Positions 10,001 through 17,315 of a DNA stretch of 64,000 bases are shown piece after piece. The notes below the pieces were generated by a model that saw nothing but the letters and a program-made list of their open reading frames with translations, did not search any database and was not told where the DNA came from. How positions within the stretch are numbered: the first letter of the stretch is position 1; every line of letters begins with the position of its first letter. The translations under genes and the position numbers were made by a program. The DNA is from Massilia agilis (GTDB taxonomy: Bacteria; Pseudomonadota; Gammaproteobacteria; Burkholderiales; Burkholderiaceae_D): assembly GCF_024756255.1 (NCBI RefSeq), contig NZ_JANUHB010000002.1, positions 310,001 through 374,000 of the forward strand, given 5' to 3'.

Positions 10001-10204
10001 CCACAGCAGCCGGGCATGAAAGGCGATCACCGCGGCGCCCGCCAGCATGAGCAGCACGCCCGCAAGTGCCGCCCAGCCCAGCGGGCCGGGGAGCATGCTG
10101 GTCCGCCGCACAACCTGCCGCGACCGCGCGGCCGTGCGCAAGTTGCGCGCGCGCCGCCACGCGGTGCGGTTGGCAGCCAGCACATCCAGTACGGTCGCGA
10201 TCAT
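7091..10204 (-). CDS. Large penicillin-binding transpeptidase (class B-like), divergent
   Basis: 1037 residues. One membrane anchor near residues 42-68 (GWAALAGVLLMLAGAAVIAF), then a very long periplasmic region of about 600 residues with no glycosyltransferase motifs, then a penicillin-binding transpeptidase domain with all three active-site motifs: STFK with nucleophile S702, SLN at S787 and KTGTAP at K965. Class B PBPs are usually 550-750 residues, so the N-terminal region is unusually long. Family role: cross-linking of peptidoglycan peptides outside the inner membrane. The gene leads the minus-strand cluster (65 nt to the next gene) and may share a transcript with the Lon-like/SPFH/kinase genes. 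Whether it is a housekeeping or specialised PBP cannot be told; it is clearly not a typical FtsI or MrdA. Confidence 0.88.
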   Translation of the reverse strand: MIATVLDVLAANRTAWRRARNLRTAARSRQVVRRTSMLPGPLGWAALAGVLLMLAGAAVIAFHARLLWTVAQREQAPAALASLRTVLAGVSFTVPDKVGIVAGQNDGAMLLVATGMQAQEPLRIDLCTQVLDPAHPRLLPLRIGLSFNEAAALAARNEAAGRPATLRNIVLGDGLPHIEIGGGDARTGPLTLSWEGSARWVGDDGAAAQGNATFRQQGWLLLGEQDALHLYRRKNAACPQAGELVLQRYRAAAQPAASALVTVLPFNGPAVMAKLPPGRYSVPNSPVPTVEDGTLFAELREHGLLRLRPDGLAELAPPDLAAWRALPAQARIAGAAQWDGPPLDSDARRLLDHLYHRADGDYLREQVRVFNSERRLLAWRARALPDGARWLATASGAPLTTNASLPPSAARLFDRLPEGWGPWSRVAEAAERNELALALPAAASAGQTLELMLAGRIVSVRGASVRSRQDACTGRACPAADSVQKMVLDLEPGARIVTLLASPIDAAGLAEARYRHLDVVDGQLAWRALPPAQAPVHEASANVTLADRNGVALWTGGEPSALAVQAGLAPLLGIRPGHVNSIAGMLARLPAASGEHSARLTLDLGMQVAAQSALECIGMRRGAWDGRACHGGKAIPPGRQAGLVLLDTETGEILAAAGAGMASVDAANWDEVRNFDAADPAASPLRLPALQHDGGRDRSPGSTFKIVSALGLELAAQRDARLDAVLGGLPLDSLDALARAKGFAFRTAAATYPAQTARAHITNFRDQGLSRRAQDGQLGLEQALTYSLNTWFAWSAELSDRTLLGKPEGGLPDLQALDPSALRAVRPILDMAWRLGFGQAMRLDGGLLPAGYRWSDWDALQATPAGIDPVRSRHELRQMAIGLRMQATPLQMAVAAGAVGQGTTIVPHLLAELDGHAASAAPGQPLGVRLDRIRAGMKGVIERGTGAGAFRDVRFTPLRPGLYGKTGTAPTGERDADGRELATVWFTGWLEPGSMPGQRHRLAFATFVSRSEATGGEHAAPIVAALLDALGRRTPAH

Positions 10205-10401
10205 CCCCCGCGCCCCTCCACCTCTTGCCGCCCACGCAGCCGTCGGGAACGCTTAGCGGGGGGCACGTAAAAACACGGCCCCGGCCCGGATTTTCTGCAG
10301 CTTATCCCGCGTTTTCTGCGGCTCGTCGCAAGTCGCTGGAGATGCAAGGGGCGCTTGGATACAGTGCTCACATCGAAACCACACACGCAAGGAGAAACAA
10401 C

Positions 10402-10632
10402 ATGAACCTCATCAAACACATGGAAGCCGTTTTCGTCGCCGCCCTCGCCTTCGCCGGCTCGCTGAGCTACGTTGTCGAGACGCTGCCGCAAGCCCAGGCC
10501 CACGTCGCCGCCCCGGCTGCAAACAGCGCCGCTGCCGCCTCGATGCCCGTCGTGATCGTGTCCGCCAAGCGCATGACCGAAGCTGAAAAACGTGCGTCGC
10601 TGCAGGCCGAACGCGCCGGGAGCAAGGCTTGA
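10402..10632 (+). CDS. Small exported or membrane-anchored hypothetical protein
   Basis: 76 residues, start ATG 10402 with AAGGAG 7-12 nt upstream. Residues 8-26 are hydrophobic (MEAVFVAALAFAGSLSYVV), giving a signal peptide or single anchor; the rest is Ala-rich and ends in a charged helix (KRMTEAEKRASLQAERAGSKA). No family recognised. It is a lone gene, divergent from the PBP gene, and followed by a GC-rich hairpin (arms 10645-10653 and 10676-10684) without a clear T tract. Confidence 0.6.
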   Translation: MNLIKHMEAVFVAALAFAGSLSYVVETLPQAQAHVAAPAANSAAAASMPVVIVSAKRMTEAEKRASLQAERAGSKA

Positions 10633-10644
10633 TCCGTCGCGGCT

Positions 10645-10684
10645 GCCGGCGCGTGCCGCGCTAGTTCCATAGCTGCGCGCCGGC
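10645..10684 (+). terminator. GC-rich hairpin after the 76-residue gene
   Basis: Perfect 9-bp arms GCCGGCGCG / CGCGCCGGC with a 22-nt loop, 12 nt after the stop at 10632. No run of T follows, so intrinsic termination is uncertain; it may simply protect the 3' end. Confidence 0.35.
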
Positions 10685-10829
10685 CGTCGTTCCACCCGCC
10701 TTGCCATCTTCATATTTGCGGCGCTTGTGCCGCCTTCTGTATCAGTTGTAAGTACCTTTTTCAAAGCGCCCCGCCGCGGGCCGCGGTTGCTATAGTGGGT
10801 TCATCCGTCATGGATTTTGGAGACCACTC

Positions 10830-11348
10830 ATGAAACGCAGCCTTTCCCTTGCCATCCTGCTCGCGCTCGGCACTGCCGCGTACGCACCGCTGCCGTCGAT
10901 GGCGCAGACCAGCTACAGCGTCGTCATCGGCTCGGCCCCGCCGGCGCCAATGTACGAGGCGATTCCCGCCCCGCGCCGCGGCTACGTGTGGGCACCCGGC
11001 CACTGGGAGTGGCGCGGCCACCGCCACGAGTGGGTCACCGGCTACTGGATCGCCGAGCGCCCGGGCTACGTGTACAACGCGCCGCAGTGGTACCGCCGCG
11101 ATGGCGGCTGGTACATGGAGCCGGCGCGCTGGACGCCCTACGGTCCCGACCGCGACCGCGACGGCATCCCCGACCGCTTCGAAGCGCGCGGCAACGGCCA
11201 CGATCGCTGGGACCGCGACCGTTGGGAGCGCGAACGCTGGGAACGCGAGCGCTGGGAACGCCGGCACGAGCGCGACCGCTGGGACCGTGACCACGACGGC
11301 GTACCGAACCGCTACGACCGTGCGCCGAACGACTGGCGTTACAACTGA
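10830..11348 (+). CDS. Exported YXWGXW-repeat protein with Asp-rich and WERER repeats
   Basis: 172 residues. Signal peptide at 1-25 ending PSMAQ. Residues 48-105 hold Trp/Tyr/Gly repeats of the type WAPGHWEWRGHRHEW...TGYW, the pattern of the BcpO/YXWGXW repeat family found in many proteobacterial envelope proteins. The C-terminal 60 residues alternate Asp/Arg: DRDRDGIPDRF and DRDHDGVPNRYD resemble thrombospondin type-3 calcium-binding units, and WERERWERERWER is a short perfect repeat. SD GGAG lies 8 nt before ATG, and TATAGT at 10791-10796 is a possible -10. Probably a periplasmic or surface protein; function unknown. Repeat copy A begins 10 nt after its stop. Confidence 0.8.
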   Translation: MKRSLSLAILLALGTAAYAPLPSMAQTSYSVVIGSAPPAPMYEAIPAPRRGYVWAPGHWEWRGHRHEWVTGYWIAERPGYVYNAPQWYRRDGGWYMEPARWTPYGPDRDRDGIPDRFEARGNGHDRWDRDRWERERWERERWERRHERDRWDRDHDGVPNRYDRAPNDWRYN

Positions 11349-11357
11349 CGCAATCCG

Positions 11358-11474
11358 GTAGGGTGGGCGGGTTTCCCGCCCACGCGTCCAACCGGAGGTC
11401 GCATGGCCGCTGCGCCTTGGCCTGGCTATTCCCCGTTACCTGAACGCGTGGGCAGGAAACCTGCCCACCCTGCG
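11358..11474. repeat. Palindromic intergenic repeat, copy A
   Basis: Starts GTAGGGTGGGC and ends GCCCACCCTGC; internal arms GGGCGGGTTTCCCGCCC and GGGCAGGAAACCTGCCC each form a hairpin, and the outer ends pair with each other. A longer middle (about 50 nt) than the other copies. Lies between two same-direction genes, 10 nt after the upstream stop. No ORF inside. Confidence 0.9.
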
Positions 11475-11520
11475 CGTCATTTTCCCGGTGCCTGAGCCAG
11501 CGATCGGGTATGCTCCCGGT

Positions 11521-12189
11521 ATGAACGATTTACTCAGTTTGCAGCAGGCGGCCTTCAAGCGCGAACATAGCGCAAGCCGCAAGCTGGCCGAGCGCACCGG
11601 CATGCCCCTCGACCAGGCATTGCGCGCCACGCTGGAAGAACAAGCCGGCCCCGCCGGGCTGGCGCAACTGCTGGCCCAACGTGCGGCACTGGCAAAGGCC
11701 GCGCAGGAGCGGCTGGCGCGACGCAAGGCCGAGCGCAAGTCCGCCCTGGCGCAGCACAAATTGCGGCACAGCGCACCGCCAACCGCGTGGCGCGCATGGT
11801 TCGACGGTTCCGCGCGGCCCAACCCTGGCGCCTGCGGCATCGGCGCCCTGCTCCACGGCCCGGATGGCGAGGTAATCGAAATCTCGCGCAAGGCCGGTTA
11901 CGGCAACAGCAGCGAGGCGGAATACCAGGCCCTGATCGCACTGCTGGAAGCGGCGGTGCGCCTCGGTTCGCACGGCCTGACGATCTACGGCGACAGCCAG
12001 GTGGTGGTGGACGACGTCAACGGCCCGGAGCACGCGGCCGCCGTGGCGCTGCTGCCGTACCGGCGCACTGTCCATGCGCTGCTGGCCCAGCTGCGCGACG
12101 TGACGCTGCGCTGGATCCCGCGCCACAAGAACACGGCGGCCGATGCGCTTTCGCAGCGCGCAACCTCGATCACTGGGGCGGCGGCATGA
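11521..12189 (+). CDS. RNase H-like protein (RnhA/reverse transcriptase-like fold)
   Basis: 222 residues. The N-terminal 85 are helical and basic (RKLAERTGM...ARRKAERKSALAQHK) and not part of RNase HI. From about residue 92 the RNase H fold follows with its acidic residues in order: FDGSARPNPG (first Asp), SSEAEYQAL (Glu), YGDSQVVV (Asp) and HKNTAADALS (last His/Asp). Known role: cleavage of RNA in RNA/DNA hybrids, but this two-part form may be a specialised paralogue. ATG 11521 gives the start; the ORF's upstream Met at 11488 has no SD. Stop overlaps the next start (ATGA at 12186-12189), so it is coupled to the HD hydrolase. Confidence 0.85.
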   Translation: MNDLLSLQQAAFKREHSASRKLAERTGMPLDQALRATLEEQAGPAGLAQLLAQRAALAKAAQERLARRKAERKSALAQHKLRHSAPPTAWRAWFDGSARPNPGACGIGALLHGPDGEVIEISRKAGYGNSSEAEYQALIALLEAAVRLGSHGLTIYGDSQVVVDDVNGPEHAAAVALLPYRRTVHALLAQLRDVTLRWIPRHKNTAADALSQRATSITGAAA

Positions 12190-12854
12190 GCGTGCCCGAC
12201 ACCGACCTGGCCACCTGGCAGCCGCGTTTGGCGGCGCTTGCTGCAGCCGCCGCGGGTAGCGATGGCGCCCACGACGCCAGCCACCTGGCGCGCGTCTGGC
12301 GCAACGCGCAAGCGCTGCTGCCGGACCATCCCGAGGCCAATGCGCTGGTGGTGATGGCTGCCTGCCACCTGCACGACCTGGTCAACCTGCCCAAGGACCA
12401 CCCGGAACGCGCCCAGGCATCGCGCCGCTCGGCGCGGTTGGCGCACCACCAGCTCGGCTGGATGGGTTTTCCGGCCGACCTGCTCGACGCAGTCGCCCAC
12501 GCGATCGAGGCGCACAGCTTTTCGGCCAACATTGCGGCGCAAACCATCGAAGCGAAGATCGTGCAGGACGCCGACCGGCTCGACGCGCTCGGCGCGGTGG
12601 GCCTGGCGCGCGTGCTCTACGTCGGCGGGCAGCTCGGCCGCCCGCTGGCCCATCCGGACGATCCGCTCGCCCTGCACCGTCCGCTCGACGACGCCACCTA
12701 CACCCTCGACCATTTCGTGGCCAAGCTGGCGCGGCTGCCATCGATGATGCAAACCGAGTCCGGCCGCAAGCTGGCCGAAGATCGTGTCAAGCTGCTGATG
12801 GATTTTCGCGCCACCTTTGCGCAAGAATGGGTCGGAGGCCCACCGGGAGAGTGA
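12186..12854 (+). CDS. HD-domain phosphohydrolase (YedJ-like)
   Basis: 222 residues. HD metal-binding motif order is visible: DASHLARVWRNA, CHLHDLVN and DADRLDALGAVGLAR, as in the YedJ/HDIG-like nucleotide or phosphoester hydrolases. Length and the Asp-Ala-Asp-Arg-Leu-Asp signature fit that family. It begins in an ATGA overlap with the RNase H-like gene, suggesting joint nucleic acid or nucleotide turnover (inference). The substrate is not predictable. Confidence 0.85.
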   Translation: MSVPDTDLATWQPRLAALAAAAAGSDGAHDASHLARVWRNAQALLPDHPEANALVVMAACHLHDLVNLPKDHPERAQASRRSARLAHHQLGWMGFPADLLDAVAHAIEAHSFSANIAAQTIEAKIVQDADRLDALGAVGLARVLYVGGQLGRPLAHPDDPLALHRPLDDATYTLDHFVAKLARLPSMMQTESGRKLAEDRVKLLMDFRATFAQEWVGGPPGE

Positions 12855-12915
12855 AAAAAACTTGCCCCGATGTTAAGATAATCGTTTGCGCTTGTGATTT
12901 CTACACCGGGACAAC

Positions 12916-14151
12916 ATGACCACCACCACAGCAACCCAACAAGCCTCCAAGGGCAACCTGAATTTCGTGCTGGTGTCGGTGTTCATCGACATGCTCGGCA
13001 TCGGCCTGATCGTTCCCGTGCTGCCCATCCTGGTCGGCCAGTTCGTGAGCGGGCGCGAAGAGCAGGCCCTGTGGTATGGGGTGATGGCGATGGTGTTCGG
13101 GCTGATGCAGTTCATCTTCATGCCCATGCTCGGTGCGGTCAGCGACCGCATTGGCCGCCGCCCGGTGCTGATGTACTCGATGACCGGCATGTGCATCAAC
13201 TTCCTCGCCACCGCGTGGGCGCCCAACCTGGCGTGCCTGTTCATCGGCCGCGTCATCGGCGGCATGTCCTCGGCGAGCATGTCGGTGGCATCGGCCTACG
13301 CGTCGGACATCTCCGGCCCGGAGAACCGTGCCAAGAGCTTCGGCAAGGTCGGCGCCGCGTTCGGCCTGGGCTTCCTGTTCGGTCCCATGCTGGGGGGCTT
13401 GCTCGGCAACGTCAGCCTGCACCTGCCGTTCTACTTCGCGGCGGCGCTGTCGGCGGCCAACCTCGTGTATGGCTACTTCATGGTGCCGGAATCGCTGCCG
13501 CCGGGCCAGCGCTCGCCGGTGGACTTCAGCCGCATCAACCCGCTGGGCGCGCTGGCGCGGCTGGCGGCACGGCGCGACATTCGCGGCCTGGTGGTCGTGT
13601 ACACGCTGGTCACCTTTGCCGGCGTGATGCTGCAATCGACCTGGGTGCTATACACCACCTTCCGCTTCGGCTGGGGGCCGCGCGACAACGGCATCGCCAT
13701 GTTCTGCGTGGGCCTGGCCGCGGTGGTGGTGCAGGCCGGCCTGCTGTCGGTGCTGATGCGCCGCTTTGGCGAGGTGCGCCTGTCGATGCTGGGGCTCGGC
13801 TCGGGCGCGATCGCCTACCTGCTCTACGGCCTGGTCACCCAGGGCTGGCTGATGTACGTGGTCATCCTGTGCAACCTGCTCGCATTTGCCGCCGGCCCGG
13901 CGCTGCAAGCCATCGTGTCCAAGACCACGGCGTCGAGCCAGCAGGGTGAGCTGATGGGCTCCCTGCAGTCGGTGGGCAGCCTGGGCGTGATCATCATGCC
14001 GCTGGTGGGCACCGCCATCATCGGCGCGGTCAGCCACCTGCCGCCACACGATTGGCGCGCCGGCGCCAGCTTCTACCTGTGCGCGGGCATGCAAGTGCTG
14101 GCGATCCTGGTCGCGCGCCGCTACTTCGCCGGCCACCACGAGAGCGCATGA
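12916..14151 (+). CDS. MFS transporter, TetA-like (TCR/Tet family)
   Basis: 411 residues, about 12 membrane segments. The start of helix 1 (VFIDMLGIGLIVPVLPIL) and loop motif A (GAVSDRIGRRPVL) are hallmarks of the TetA-like drug:H+ antiporters. Compared with real tetracycline exporters it lacks the usual companion TetR repressor, so the substrate is open. The stop overlaps the EamA gene start (ATGA), making a two-transporter operon. Confidence 0.9.
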   Translation: MTTTTATQQASKGNLNFVLVSVFIDMLGIGLIVPVLPILVGQFVSGREEQALWYGVMAMVFGLMQFIFMPMLGAVSDRIGRRPVLMYSMTGMCINFLATAWAPNLACLFIGRVIGGMSSASMSVASAYASDISGPENRAKSFGKVGAAFGLGFLFGPMLGGLLGNVSLHLPFYFAAALSAANLVYGYFMVPESLPPGQRSPVDFSRINPLGALARLAARRDIRGLVVVYTLVTFAGVMLQSTWVLYTTFRFGWGPRDNGIAMFCVGLAAVVVQAGLLSVLMRRFGEVRLSMLGLGSGAIAYLLYGLVTQGWLMYVVILCNLLAFAAGPALQAIVSKTTASSQQGELMGSLQSVGSLGVIIMPLVGTAIIGAVSHLPPHDWRAGASFYLCAGMQVLAILVARRYFAGHHESA

Positions 14152-15011
14152 ACCCTGCAAGCGGCCATGTCCCGGGGCTGGTGATGGCCGCGGTGCTCTG
14201 CGCCGCGCTGATGCATGCGAGCTGGAACGCGCTGGTCAAATCGCAATCCGATACTTTTCTCGCCACCGTCGTGGTGACCGCCGGCGGCGGCCTGGTCGGC
14301 GCGCTCGCCCTGCCCTTCCTGGTCGCGCCGGCGCAGGCTAGCTGGCCCTTCATCGCGGCGTCGAGCGTGGTGCAGGTGGTGTACTACGCGCTGCTGGTGG
14401 AAACCTACCGCGGCGGCGAGATGAGCCACGCCTATCCGCTCATGCGCGGCAGCGCGCCACTGCTGGTGGCGGTGGTGGATGGCCCGCTCACAGGCGAGCG
14501 GCTCGACACCGTGCAGTGGCTGGCGGTGGGCCTGATCTGCGGCGGCATTTTGGCACTTTACGCCACCGCGCGCGCAACCTCGGCCAGCGCGCGGCGCACC
14601 ACCGTGTTCGCGCTGCTGACGGCCTGCGTGATCGCCTCGTACACCATGATCGACGGCGCCGGCGTGCGCCGCTCCGGCGCGCCGGCGGCGTACACGATCT
14701 GGATCTTTTTGCTGACCGGGCTGGGCGTGCTGCTGTGGGCCGTGGTCAGGCGCGGCCGTGACCTGCTGCCGTTCGCCCGCGCCAATGGGCAGCTGGTGCT
14801 GTTCGGCGGCGTGACCACCGTCGGCTCGTACGGCATTGCGCTGTGGGCGATGACGCTGGCGCCGGTTGCGGCGATTGCCGCGCTGCGCGAAACCTCGATC
14901 CTGTTTGCGACAGCGATCGCGGCGCTGGTGCTGGGCGAGCGCGTCGGCCCCGCCCGCCTGTCGGCGGTGGCCCTGGTGGCCTGCGGGGCGATCGCGATGC
15001 GGCTGGGTTAG
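14148..15011 (+). CDS. EamA/DMT-family transporter
   Basis: 287 residues, about 10 predicted membrane segments in two EamA repeats (ALMHASWNALVKS early; RETSILFATAIAALVLGERV near the end, the typical second-repeat signature). Starts at ATG 14148 in an ATGA overlap with the MFS gene. Family members export amino acids, metabolites or drugs; no substrate can be assigned. Its stop TAG overlaps the stop of the convergent TonB receptor by 4 nt (TTAG). Confidence 0.88.
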   Translation: MNPASGHVPGLVMAAVLCAALMHASWNALVKSQSDTFLATVVVTAGGGLVGALALPFLVAPAQASWPFIAASSVVQVVYYALLVETYRGGEMSHAYPLMRGSAPLLVAVVDGPLTGERLDTVQWLAVGLICGGILALYATARATSASARRTTVFALLTACVIASYTMIDGAGVRRSGAPAAYTIWIFLLTGLGVLLWAVVRRGRDLLPFARANGQLVLFGGVTTVGSYGIALWAMTLAPVAAIAALRETSILFATAIAALVLGERVGPARLSAVALVACGAIAMRLG

Positions 15012-17197
15012 AACTTCATCTCGAGCGTGGCGCGGGCGATCATCTTGCCCGGATAGATCGAGGTGCGCGTCACCGAGCCGGTGGTGTCGGCGTAGCTGCC
15101 CGAGTTGATGAAATCCTGGCGCAGCACGTTGGACAATGCCAGGCGCAGCTGGTATTGCGGGTTGAACTTCCACAGCGCATACATGTCCAGGTCGCGGCGC
15201 ACGCTCTGGTAGGCCATCTGGTTGACCGTAATGCGCACCGGGCCGCCGTTCTTGAAGGCGTAGCTCGCGCCCGTCGTCAGTTGGCCGGCCTTGTAATCGA
15301 TGCCGAAGGTGGCCGACAGCGGGGTCTGCTGGTCGAGGCGGTTGTTCGGGCCCGGCACCGAGTCGACGGTGGACCAGTTGCGGCTCACGCTCGCGCGCAG
15401 GTCGATGGCCGGCGCGGCGGCGAACAGGGTCTTGAGCGGGAACTTCGATTCCAGCTCCAGGCCATAGGTGCGCGCGTCGCCGTAGTTGAACGGCATGCCA
15501 ACCCAGCGCCCATCCTTGAACACCACCATCTGGCGCGTGAAGTCCTTGATTTGCCGCGACGAGACGCTGGCCGACAGCATGCCGCCGCCTTCCCAGAAGT
15601 GCTCGTACGAGGCGTCGATGCCGCGCGCCAGCTCCGGCTTCAGGTTCGGGTTACCCATGAAGTCAGGTTCGGTCGAGCTGTTGTTCAACGACAGGAAGCG
15701 GTGCGGGATCAGGCTTTGCACGTCCGGCGACTTGTAGGTGCGGGTCAGGGCCAGGCGCACCTGGTCGGCCTTGGTGCCGGGCAGCTTGTACAGGGTCTGC
15801 ATCAGCGGGCTCCACACCGACGAGCGCGCGTGCGCGGTGTCGAAGGTGTTGCCCTCCACGCGGGTCTGGATGCCTTCCCAGCGCACGCCCATGTACATCG
15901 ACCAGCGCGGCGTGACGTTCCACTCGTCCTGCACAAAGCCGGCCAGGCGTGCCACGCGGCCGTTGTAGTGTTCGTCGAGGATGAAGCCGGGCGCGGCGCC
16001 GATCGGCAGGTCGTTCTGGTAACGCGCGTCGCTGCGGTTGTGGAAGCCCATGTCCCAGCCCAGCGCGAGCGTGTGGTTCTCGACCAGCGGGTTGGTGTAC
16101 TTGCCGGTCGAGCTCAGGTCGCGGTCGGTGCCGTGCGAGTAGATGTCGCTGTCGAGCGTGGGCGTGCCGCGATCGAAAGCCATGCGGTGCGTGTCGTTGC
16201 GCAGCGCGCCGACCGCCGTGCCCAGCTTGAAGTCGAGTTTCGAGCCCGATTCCAGCTTGTGGGTCCAGTTCACGTCGGTGCGGAAGAACCGGTTGGTGTT
16301 GGTCATCCACATGCCCTGGTGCGGGAACTGCGGCGCGCTGCCGAGCAGCGTGCTCACGTCGCTGTACTGGTCCATCGCGAACCGGTTCGCGTTCAGGAAG
16401 GTCTGCCAGGTCACGGTGTCGCCGTTCGCCAGGTTCCAGTTGATGCGCGGCGTGATGTTGATGGCGTCGAAGTGGGTGCCCGCGTTCGAAGCCGTCTCGC
16501 GCAGCAGCACTTCGCGCCCGGCAGCGTCGTAGCCCTCTTCCAGCGCCGGCGAATCGCGCCCGGCCTCCTGGTGGATGACGTTGGCCGCGAGCGACCATGA
16601 CATCTTGCCGGCCTTGTCCGACAGCTGCAGGTTGGCGGTGGGGTTGGTGAAGTCGGGACCGCGGCCGTAGCCGAGCTTGAGCTCGCGCTGCGCGGTCTTG
16701 ATGGCCTTCTTGAGCACGATGTTGATCGTGCCCGCAATCGACTGGGTGGAGAATTCGGCGGTCGCCGCGCGCAGCACTTCGATCCGCTCGATCACGTCGG
16801 GCGCCAGCGAATCGATCGAAAAGCCGGCCGGCGCGCGCTCGCCATTGATCAGGATCTGCGTGTAGCCGCTGCCCAGCCCGCGCATGCGGATCTCGCCGCC
16901 GCGGCCGTTGGCGCCGCTGACGGTCACGCCCGGCACGCGCTTGAGCACGTCGAGCACGCTGGTGTCGCCGTGCTTGACGATCTCCTCGTGGTTGACCACG
17001 ATCTTCGAGGCCGTGTCGTCACGGCGCGGATCGTAGGCCTCGGCGCTGCCGCGCACTTCCACCTGCTGCATCTTCGACTCCGCAGCCTTCTGTTCGGTCC
17101 CGCCTTTCGGCTGGCTTTCCTGCGCGTGCGCAGCGAAGCTGGCGACAACCGCCGCCGCAACCAGGGTAAGCCGCAACGGCTTGGCATCTACATGCAT
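15008..17197 (-). CDS. TonB-dependent outer-membrane receptor (copy 1 of tandem pair)
   Basis: 729 residues. Signal peptide at 1-25 (ends FAAHAQ). Plug domain about 55-165 with VLDVLKRVPGVTVSG, RGGEIRMRGLG and INGERAPAGFSIDSL, then the 22-strand barrel ending in ATLEMKF with C-terminal Phe. Known family role: TonB/ExbBD-energised uptake of siderophores, cobalamin, glycans or nickel across the outer membrane. Neighbouring gene 17316-19514 is a close paralogue in the same direction, evidently a tandem duplication. No good SD precedes the ATG at 17197. Substrate unknown: no transporter, siderophore or sugar genes accompany it. Confidence 0.92.
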   Translation of the reverse strand: MHVDAKPLRLTLVAAAVVASFAAHAQESQPKGGTEQKAAESKMQQVEVRGSAEAYDPRRDDTASKIVVNHEEIVKHGDTSVLDVLKRVPGVTVSGANGRGGEIRMRGLGSGYTQILINGERAPAGFSIDSLAPDVIERIEVLRAATAEFSTQSIAGTINIVLKKAIKTAQRELKLGYGRGPDFTNPTANLQLSDKAGKMSWSLAANVIHQEAGRDSPALEEGYDAAGREVLLRETASNAGTHFDAINITPRINWNLANGDTVTWQTFLNANRFAMDQYSDVSTLLGSAPQFPHQGMWMTNTNRFFRTDVNWTHKLESGSKLDFKLGTAVGALRNDTHRMAFDRGTPTLDSDIYSHGTDRDLSSTGKYTNPLVENHTLALGWDMGFHNRSDARYQNDLPIGAAPGFILDEHYNGRVARLAGFVQDEWNVTPRWSMYMGVRWEGIQTRVEGNTFDTAHARSSVWSPLMQTLYKLPGTKADQVRLALTRTYKSPDVQSLIPHRFLSLNNSSTEPDFMGNPNLKPELARGIDASYEHFWEGGGMLSASVSSRQIKDFTRQMVVFKDGRWVGMPFNYGDARTYGLELESKFPLKTLFAAAPAIDLRASVSRNWSTVDSVPGPNNRLDQQTPLSATFGIDYKAGQLTTGASYAFKNGGPVRITVNQMAYQSVRRDLDMYALWKFNPQYQLRLALSNVLRQDFINSGSYADTTGSVTRTSIYPGKMIARATLEMKF

Positions 17198-17264
17198 ATG
17201 TCTAATGAAATCAATGATTTAGGAATTGCGGTATTGTCCACTAAATACGCCCTCGCGGATTGAT

Positions 17265-17306
17265 GGGCCGGGACTATTTTTGATATGTATGGCATGGTCC
17301 CGGCCC
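17265..17306. other. Perfect inverted repeat between the two TonB receptor genes
   Basis: 10-bp arms GGGCCGGGAC / GTCCCGGCCC around a 22-nt AT-rich loop, just downstream of the second receptor gene's stop and upstream of the first. Without a T tract it is a weak terminator; it may separate expression of the two receptors or stabilise the upstream mRNA. Confidence 0.6.
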
Positions 17307-17315
17307 GGCTTGTCG

